Below are positions 7,956 through 12,777 of a stretch of DNA of 12,777 bases, one piece after another. The position numbers and the translations under genes were made by a program. Where the stretch lies: positions 9,944 to 22,720 of the forward strand of contig JAESUT010000145.1 in the NCBI GenBank assembly GCA_016762995.1, given 5' to 3'. Each line of letters starts with the position of its first letter. The first letter of the stretch is position 1. Under the pieces are notes generated by a model that saw only the letters and a list, made by a program, of their open reading frames with translations, made no database searches and had not been told where the DNA came from. Source of the stretch: Gammaproteobacteria bacterium (lineage in GTDB: Bacteria; Pseudomonadota; Gammaproteobacteria; Pseudomonadales; Pseudohongiellaceae).

Positions 7956-9563
7956 TTAGAATGCTAGTTGAGCATCCCCATTGGAATTGGAACTTGAACC
8001 AGTTGGCAGATACTCTCTAAAATTCCGAAAATCGCCTTCTATGCTAGGCTGCTTAATAACAACTGGCCGGATAAAAATAATTAACTCCGTCTTCGCCACA
8101 CTATTATCTTTCTGGCTAAACATATTTCCTATAATTGGAAGACGGTTCAGTCCAGGTAAACCTGTATTGCTGTTCTCGACTGTGTCTTGCATCAAGCCAC
8201 CTAAAATCGCTATCTGTCCGCTTTCAACTTTTAGTATGGATTCAATTTCACGGATCTGAACCTCCGGTATCTGACTGATCACGTTCTCCTGAGCTAAGGC
8301 AGGGTTCGGGTCGTTAACGAATCGAATTATGCGGGATATAGTCGGACGTACGTTCAACGTGACTTGATCGTTATCGCTTATCTGCGGAGTTACCGCCATC
8401 GTAAAACCGATGGGAACGCTATGAACCTCACTAGTGAAGACAGTTTGGGTTCCCGGGCCGGCTGCACTCGCCGCAACACCAGGCTCGACCGAGATAGTAA
8501 AATATATTCTGCTGTCGACAACTCTGAGCATTGCCGTTTGATTATTCAGAGCCATTATCTTTGGGCTAGACAATACCTGCGTATCACCGAACTGAGATAG
8601 CAGCCTAACCGTCGAGGTAATCGCATCAGGCCCTGCCGACTTGTCTATGGTTAAGATATTTGTTGGTGTAGAGGCTAAGTTTAAGCCTAACAAGTTCTGA
8701 GTAAAATTTAGCTGTCCGCTATCTCTCGCAAGCAAGGACCAATCGACTCCAGACTGGAATCTATCATTTAGGTTCACTTCAACAATGGTCGCCTCTATCA
8801 GCACTTGATAAAGGGCTCGAGTTCGAACCGCCTCGATAAACGCGAAGACGTCTTCGTGTTGGCGGTTCGTTGCACGAACAGTGACCAGCCCGCTCTCTGG
8901 GCTCATTATAATAGTACTGTTACCATCATCTTCTGGGCCTTCGCCGAGTATGCTCGCCAAGTTAGATTCCAGCGTCTGCCAAAAATCATTGTTCGAAACC
9001 TGACTTAACGTTGAAGTGGAAGTATTGGTCTCATCGCCTCCTACGCCGGAGGTTATTGCGACTGTAGACTGCGCATTCCTAGCTACATTGACATAGTCGA
9101 TTCGGTAGTTGCGCAGTTCAGGAAGGTCGGCCTTTACAGTCAGATAGTCTTCGCGCTCGAAATCCCAAACTATTGATACCTGTTTAGAGAGTCGATCCAG
9201 AATTTGCGGCAGAGTCTGATCAATCGCATTTAGGCTCACAGAGCCGGTTACTGAGGAGTGCACATCGATATTGATGTCTGCATCTCTTGCCATAGCAAAC
9301 AGAAGCTGTCTAACCTCGACATCTTGCACAACTACCGAATAGAGTTCCAAGGACGCCTCTAATTGCGGGGCAGTAACTGCAGGCAATGGCCTGACGATAC
9401 CTGGGATATCTGATTCAGGAGCTGCTATCGGCGCTACGAGATGCCTGCCATCGGCGGGTCGAACCGCAATAGCGCCCGCAGGGTCAACCTGCAATGTGTC
9501 ACATGCCGAGAGCAGTGATAAGCCAAAGGCCATGCCTAAAATTTTTCGATCAACGCTCAACAT
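7956..9563 (-). CDS. mshL: MshL, outer-membrane secretin (lipoprotein)
   Basis: From the ATG at 9563 this is 535 residues. It has a lipoprotein signal peptide with lipobox LSAC and acylated Cys21. Next come a Pro-rich linker, a secretin/TonB short N-terminal domain at about 80-130, a Thr/Ser-rich insert at about 165-195, and the C-terminal secretin beta-barrel domain at about 250-502. The family signature around QIPEVQIREIES...GQIAILGGLM (432-458) is clear, as is the LPGLNRLPIIGNMFS element (469-483). It forms the gated outer-membrane pore through which the pilus or pseudopilus passes. Residue +2 after the lipid Cys is Asp, unusual for an outer-membrane lipoprotein under the E. coli sorting rule. 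A GTG at 9572 overlapping the mshM stop is possible, but GGAG lies 8 nt before the ATG, which favours 9563. Confidence 0.95.
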   Translation of the reverse strand: MLSVDRKILGMAFGLSLLSACDTLQVDPAGAIAVRPADGRHLVAPIAAPESDIPGIVRPLPAVTAPQLEASLELYSVVVQDVEVRQLLFAMARDADINIDVHSSVTGSVSLNAIDQTLPQILDRLSKQVSIVWDFEREDYLTVKADLPELRNYRIDYVNVARNAQSTVAITSGVGGDETNTSTSTLSQVSNNDFWQTLESNLASILGEGPEDDGNSTIIMSPESGLVTVRATNRQHEDVFAFIEAVRTRALYQVLIEATIVEVNLNDRFQSGVDWSLLARDSGQLNFTQNLLGLNLASTPTNILTIDKSAGPDAITSTVRLLSQFGDTQVLSSPKIMALNNQTAMLRVVDSRIYFTISVEPGVAASAAGPGTQTVFTSEVHSVPIGFTMAVTPQISDNDQVTLNVRPTISRIIRFVNDPNPALAQENVISQIPEVQIREIESILKVESGQIAILGGLMQDTVENSNTGLPGLNRLPIIGNMFSQKDNSVAKTELIIFIRPVVIKQPSIEGDFRNFREYLPTGSSSNSNGDAQLAF

Positions 9564-9568
9564 ACAAA

Positions 9569-11293
9569 TCACTCCAAGATCAAGCCAGCAATGCTATTGT
9601 TCGTGTTGCATTCAACACTGCTCATATTCTGCACAAAAGGTTTATATTCGTAGATCGTCGAGGGAAGCCTTTCGATAAAATTCCGGGCAAGGCTTAGTCC
9701 GTCGAAATTGCCATATTTGATAGTCCAATAACTGCTATTTCTGTAGCTGGATATACAGACATAGCTGTCAGCTAATAGGTCATGTTCATCGAGTATTTGT
9801 AGAAATGATTCCGCAAATTCCAAATTATTAGTTTCCCCAGATAAGAACTGCACGGTATATCCATTGCCGTTTGAATTCCTCAGCCAGTCGATAGATGCAA
9901 CTAAGCGATTCTGCAACTTGCCTCGTGCTGCTGATCGACCGAAACCCATATCTGCAGGAGCGAGCTGCGTCCCTACAGGTGCTGCCACGATGTTATTAAT
10001 CCAAGCCGGCTGAACAAATCCTTCTATCAAGCTAGACTCAATCCGTACGACTTCCTCGGAAACAATAGCAACTCTGTTTCGGCTGCCCCTCTCGGAGCCA
10101 GCTACTAAATGCGCTCTACTGCCAATTGTATTTCCTGCTGCATTCAACGAATTAACGTCACCTTCCGCCGGCGTGAGAGAGAACTCAGGTTTCTGAGCTT
10201 GTGAGCGCTGCTCTAGCTCAAGTTCTGCGCCCGTTTCACTATCGCGATTTCCGACTACTGGTACGCGGACAGGATTGGCTGCGCCCTGTTGCTCAATAAG
10301 CTTGCCACTGAACTGAGCAATATTTTGCGACTGCCTTGCTATACTGCCCGCCTGCGGCCAGACAATTATCGCGATTACCAACACTGCGGCCAACATGCTC
10401 GCATTAACTACTCGCCGAGGTGAAAAATTAATACGCCACAGTACAGGTAAGTACTCGCTATCGCAGATGGCTGCCCATACGTGGCGCGCGGTAATAAGTG
10501 GTGGCGTGCCCGCATTTAGCTCAATGTCATCAAGCACGTTCTCAGCAAATGCAGCCAGCAGTGCCTTATCCATAAGTATATTAATGCGTCGAGTCAGACC
10601 TCCCGATGCCTTCGACAATAACCACTCGGCTCTTCTCGTAAGCAACTGCGGACAAGGACAACCAGCGGCGCCGAGACGAAAACGCACATATTCCGACAAT
10701 TCATTGGTAGTTAATGGATTTAGATGAAAACTATGGGTGATGCGCTCGCGTAGCTGACGAATATTCTTCGAGCTTAAATTCCTATCCAGCTCAGGCTGAC
10801 CGAAAAGAATAATCTGCATCAGTTTGTCGACTTGTGTTTCGAGATTACTAAACAGTCGAATCTCTTCCAAGGTTTCTATCGACATACCTTGAGCTTCTTC
10901 GATGATGACAAGGACGCGTCTATTTGCTGCATGTTGTTTAATGAGGTAATTTTGCAACTGCTGCATAACCAACAACTTCGACGTATTGCTGCGTACTGGC
11001 AGTTTCAACTCAAATGCGATGGCATACAGGATTTCATCTGGACTGAGCCTCGGGTTAGCGAGGTAGACAATCTCGGTGGTTTCCGGCAAGCGTTCTTCCA
11101 ACATACGGCAGAGCATTGTTTTCCCGCTGCCAACCTCGCCTACTACCTTAAGAATTCCTTCGCCACTCTCAATTGCAAATAGCATTGCATCGAGCACTAC
11201 ACCCCTACCCTGATTACCACCCGAGAAAAATAATGACGTATCGGGCGTAATGCGAAACGGATGTCGTTCGAGAGAAAAATAGTCCAAATACAT
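9569..11293 (-). CDS. mshM: MshM, ExeA-like AAA ATPase with C-terminal SPOR-like domain
   Basis: From the ATG at 11293 this is 574 residues. The start MYLDYFSLERHPFRITPDTS is the standard ExeA/MshM opening. An AAA ATPase follows with Walker A GEVGSGKT (52-59) and a Walker B-like VLVIIEEAQ (127-135), where the first acid is Glu rather than the common Asp. One membrane helix lies at about 296-314 (VNASMLAAVLVIAIIVW). A disordered periplasmic linker (about 315-470) leads to residues 478-557, whose pattern (GYTVQFLSG..., YWTIKYGNFDG, LARNFIERLPS) looks like a peptidoglycan-binding SPOR domain. Classical MshM has only the ATPase part; ExeA has a different C-terminal peptidoglycan-binding part. The likely role is ATP-driven placement of the secretin in the cell wall. 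An upstream in-frame ATG at 11356 would add 21 residues unlike the family and lacks a comparable ribosome site. This is the first gene of the operon. Confidence 0.92.
   Translation of the reverse strand: MYLDYFSLERHPFRITPDTSLFFSGGNQGRGVVLDAMLFAIESGEGILKVVGEVGSGKTMLCRMLEERLPETTEIVYLANPRLSPDEILYAIAFELKLPVRSNTSKLLVMQQLQNYLIKQHAANRRVLVIIEEAQGMSIETLEEIRLFSNLETQVDKLMQIILFGQPELDRNLSSKNIRQLRERITHSFHLNPLTTNELSEYVRFRLGAAGCPCPQLLTRRAEWLLSKASGGLTRRINILMDKALLAAFAENVLDDIELNAGTPPLITARHVWAAICDSEYLPVLWRINFSPRRVVNASMLAAVLVIAIIVWPQAGSIARQSQNIAQFSGKLIEQQGAANPVRVPVVGNRDSETGAELELEQRSQAQKPEFSLTPAEGDVNSLNAAGNTIGSRAHLVAGSERGSRNRVAIVSEEVVRIESSLIEGFVQPAWINNIVAAPVGTQLAPADMGFGRSAARGKLQNRLVASIDWLRNSNGNGYTVQFLSGETNNLEFAESFLQILDEHDLLADSYVCISSYRNSSYWTIKYGNFDGLSLARNFIERLPSTIYEYKPFVQNMSSVECNTNNSIAGLILE
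9572..9575 (-). promoter_or_regulatory. Ribosome binding site deciding the mshL start
   Basis: GGAG lies 8 nt upstream of the ATG at 9563, inside the last codons of mshM. The alternative GTG at 9572 would begin within this same site, so it is less likely. Translation of mshL is probably coupled to mshM termination (TGA at 9571-9569). Confidence 0.7.
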
Positions 11294-11302
11294 TTTGCGC
11301 GG

Positions 11303-11307
11303 CTCCT
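11303..11307 (-). promoter_or_regulatory. Ribosome binding site deciding the mshM start
   Basis: AGGAG lies 9 nt upstream of the ATG at 11293. Together with the family-typical first residues MYLDYFSL, it supports this start over the in-frame ATG at 11356. Confidence 0.8.
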
Positions 11308-11457
11308 GCCAAATACAGACTCCAAGCACAGGCGCATTTCGCGCGCCCGTCATCAAGGCCTGGTCAAAACCAGTTGTCTAGCACCTCTTATCAAGTCTAT
11401 GACCACTCTGCGGGAATCTGGCAGGTAGACACTGCAGGTATCGCGCGACTATTGGCC

Positions 11458-11523
11458 TAAAGCCCTTAGTAAGCGAGATAACACCACGGTGGCACGCGCT
11501 AGGCTCCGCCTGCAAGGGCGTTA
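11458..11523. repeat. Imperfect inverted repeat with structured core
   Basis: TAAAGCCCTT (11458-11467) and AAGGGCGTTA (11514-11523) are inverted copies with one mismatch in ten. Between them are a near-palindrome CCACGGTGG (11484-11492) and a hairpin AGGC-TCC-GCCT (11501-11511). The whole could fold as a branched stem in RNA or single-stranded DNA. The function is unknown. It resembles an integron attC site only loosely: it begins GCCTAAA and ends GTTACAC, both off consensus. Confidence 0.4.
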
Positions 11524-11731
11524 CACTTGTCTAGCAGGACGATGCATGCAGACGAAAGCGCGTCTTAACAGCGAAGTCGACTGCGTTACCAGAGTGGCCA
11601 TGGATTTAATAAGAGGCACCTCAGTCATAGGTATCGGGCAGGAGCAGAAGAAATTGATCAAAATTACGGGATTTAGCAGTTTTTTTTGGCAGGGAATGTA
11701 TTTAAGACATATTGCAGAAGAATCCGATATT

Positions 11732-12391
11732 TCAGGGGCTAATCTCTTCTCCCAACTCGAAATCAGAAACAATCTGAAGCTCACTTTTGGCTCCCGCAAC
11801 CCAGTCGGATAAAGCGGTATTTTGTAACATTACTCTCACGTATTCCTGGCTGGATTCGGAAAGTTCGATACCATAGGTAGTAAAACGCATTACCATCGGA
11901 GCGAACATACAGTCAGCCAAAGAAAATTCCCCAAAGAGATAACCGCCGCGGCTAGAGAATCGAGCCCTAGCATCGCTAAACAACTTGTCCACTCGCCTGC
12001 AATCGGCTTCGGCCGCAGAAGAGATCTCTAGTTTCTTGGATGCTCTGCAGTTCATGGGCATCTCAGAACGTACAGCCATGAAGCCGGAATGCATCTCGCT
12101 ACAATAGGCGCGGCATAGAGCGCGCTTCTCGATATTTGCGGGCAAAGCAAAACCTTGCAAATATTTTTCTGACACATACTCACAAATAGCCAGTGAATCC
12201 CAGATCGTATTATCGCCATCCTTCAGCACCGGCACACGTAATGTTGGCGAATACTTAGCAAGCTCCTGCTGGTATCCCTCAGTGAATAGTGCGATAGGAA
12301 TTTCCTCGAAAGGGATATCAAAATGCTTCAACAGCAGCCAAGGCCGCAGTGACCACGATGAATAATTCTTATTGCCGATAACTAGCTGCAT
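11732..12391 (-). CDS. Glutathione S-transferase family protein
   Basis: This is a 219-residue cytosolic protein with the two-domain GST layout. The thioredoxin-like N-terminal domain (about 1-78) opens with MQLVIGNKNYSSWSLRPW, where the Ser cluster at 11, 12 and 14 is the likely glutathione-activating site. It contains the cis-proline motif VP (53-54) and the glutathione-contacting Asp65-Ser66. The helical C-terminal domain holds the folding motif SLADCMFAPM (157-166). This type is widespread in proteobacteria and annotated only as a GST-like protein; the substrate is not known. It probably conjugates or reduces small electrophiles. The start at 12391 has GAGGA 6 nt upstream. It is separated by 438 bp from the pilus operon on the same strand, so a functional link to it is not implied. 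Confidence 0.93.
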   Translation of the reverse strand: MQLVIGNKNYSSWSLRPWLLLKHFDIPFEEIPIALFTEGYQQELAKYSPTLRVPVLKDGDNTIWDSLAICEYVSEKYLQGFALPANIEKRALCRAYCSEMHSGFMAVRSEMPMNCRASKKLEISSAAEADCRRVDKLFSDARARFSSRGGYLFGEFSLADCMFAPMVMRFTTYGIELSESSQEYVRVMLQNTALSDWVAGAKSELQIVSDFELGEEISP

Positions 12392-12634
12392 GGCAAATCC
12401 TCTACCCTCTTGGAAATTTATTAGTCTTAAGCTCTCTGTAGCAGAGCCTAAAAAGTAGGAAAATCTAAGAGCTATAACAACAGAGGCTAACAGCGATGAA
12501 GCCCGATGGCATTCAGTCGCCCTACAAAGAATTTTATCTGAACGAATAGTACAGAACTATACATAAATAAATAATGCTGAGCTTGCGGATTGATCGATAT
12601 ATTATGGTCCATTAAAAAATCGCGACTGAGAAGA
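12392..12634. other. Intergenic region upstream of the GST gene
   Basis: This is an AT-rich 243-bp gap that should carry the GST promoter. No strong promoter is visible. On the minus strand a TATAGT -10-like box lies at about 12556-12561 without a good -35. Dyads present are ATAGT-N5-ACTAT at 12546-12560 and a perfect hairpin CTCTG-TAG-CAGAG at 12434-12446, about 43 bp before the GST start. A TCGCGA followed by T-rich sequence lies just past the ATPase stop, but the stem is too short for a confident terminator. Confidence 0.45.
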
Positions 12635-12777
12635 CTACAACGTGCGAATCTGGGTATAGTCTGTATAGCCCATTAATATCTTCTCGATACCATCCTGCTT
12701 TCTAGTGTGCATACCCGCTTTGATTGCGGCAACATGTACTTCTGATGCTGGAGCCCGGCGTAAGATCATATTCTTGA
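12635..12777 (-). CDS. GspE/PilB-type assembly ATPase, C-terminal 46 residues (truncated by window edge)
   Basis: The minus strand is open from the right edge (first full codon at 12775) to a TAG at 12637-12635. The 46 residues contain ILRRAPASEV, AIKAGMHTRKQDGIEKIL and GYTDYTQIRTL. This matches the usual end of GspE/PilB ATPases, where a 'GM-x-T-x-x-x-DG-x-x-K-x-x-x-G-x-T' run precedes the C-terminus. The fragment is too short to decide between PilB, GspE or another MshE-like subgroup, or to show that the gene is intact. It is followed by a GST gene and not by a platform (GspF/PilC) gene, so it may be a stand-alone ATPase. Confidence 0.6.
   Translation of the reverse strand, partial: KNMILRRAPASEVHVAAIKAGMHTRKQDGIEKILMGYTDYTQIRTL

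Larger units (their letters stand above)
11294..11731. other. Intergenic region between the GST gene and the msh operon
   Basis: This 438-bp stretch has no gene I can support. It must hold the operon promoter if mshM is the first gene, but no good -35/-10 pair stands out on the minus strand. Visible structure includes a perfect 5-bp dyad CTGGT-CAAA-ACCAG at 11360-11373 and an imperfect inverted repeat around a GC-rich core at 11458-11523 (entered separately). There is also a run of eight T at 11680-11687 on the plus strand with no stem before it. No convincing terminator follows the GST gene. Confidence 0.6.

Noticed and set aside
1..11293. Type II secretion system core operon
   Set aside because: The secretin, TPR protein, ExeA-like ATPase order and the MshI/J/K-like trio match the MSHA class; no GspC, GspG-J or multi-N-domain GspD is seen.
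11295..11310. Sigma-54-like promoter (TGGCAG-N5-GCGCA) before mshM
   Set aside because: The -12 part differs from TTGCA and the element overlaps the ribosome site, leaving no room for a transcript leader.
11458..11523. Integron attC site
   Set aside because: The outer boxes deviate from the R-Y-Y-Y-A-A-C / G-T-T-R-R-R-Y consensus, there is no integrase or second site in the window, and the neighbours are not cassette-like. Kept only as an unexplained inverted repeat.
11680..11687. Run of eight T as a terminator
   Set aside because: It is on the plus strand, where no gene ends, and no stem precedes it; on the gene strand it is an A-run.
11521..11799. Minus-strand 92-codon frame overlapping the 3' end of the GST gene
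   Set aside because: It is out of frame with the GST gene and its residue make-up looks like a frame shadow.
11489..11812. Plus-strand open frame of 107 codons in the mshM-GST gap
   Set aside because: Its 3' part is antisense to the GST gene, its sequence has no recognisable domain, and no convincing ribosome site was seen.

Overview
The window is a piece of a gammaproteobacterial chromosome, probably from a marine or environmental lineage. The evidence is the gene families (MSHA-type pilus biogenesis proteins and a proteobacterial glutathione S-transferase), moderate GC content and tightly packed genes. I cannot name a genus from sequence alone. All convincing genes lie on the minus strand, so the biological order runs from high to low coordinates.

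Layout in transcription order. (1) 12777-12635: the last 46 codons of a GspE/PilB-type assembly ATPase that enters from the right edge. (2) 12634-12392: a short AT-rich gap with small dyads. (3) 12391-11732: a complete glutathione S-transferase family protein. (4) 11731-11294: a 438-bp gap with no supported gene, containing an imperfect inverted repeat around a potentially structured core. (5) 11293-1: a compact run of nine genes for a mannose-sensitive-hemagglutinin (MSHA)-like type IV pilus or pseudopilus machine: mshM (AAA ATPase with a C-terminal SPOR-like domain), mshL (lipoprotein secretin), mshN (TPR protein), mshE (assembly ATPase with an N-terminal MshEN c-di-GMP module), mshG (inner-membrane platform), an MshI-like PilM/PilN-type protein, an MshJ/PilO-like protein, an MshK/PilP-like periplasmic protein, and the start of a pseudopilin-like protein cut off at base 1. 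Junctions in this run range from an 8-bp overlap to a 35-bp gap, as expected for one operon with translational coupling.

How the parts work together (family knowledge plus inference): MshE hydrolyses ATP at the cytoplasmic face of MshG and drives pilin or pseudopilin polymerisation. The MshI/J/K-like proteins form the alignment subcomplex linking the inner membrane to the MshL secretin in the outer membrane. MshM and MshN, both membrane-anchored with large periplasmic parts, probably help place or assemble the secretin across peptidoglycan, and the SPOR-like end of MshM fits that role. The MshEN module suggests control by cyclic di-GMP.

The main departures from the Vibrio/Shewanella MSHA locus are these: the gene order is rearranged, with M-L-N-E-G first and I-J-K after G; an atypical pseudopilin follows directly where mshF and the pilin genes would be expected; MshM is enlarged by a SPOR-like domain; MshE has changes at the ends of its c-di-GMP motifs; and a second assembly ATPase ends just upstream. 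No RNA genes, CRISPR arrays, insertion sequences or convincing terminators were found.
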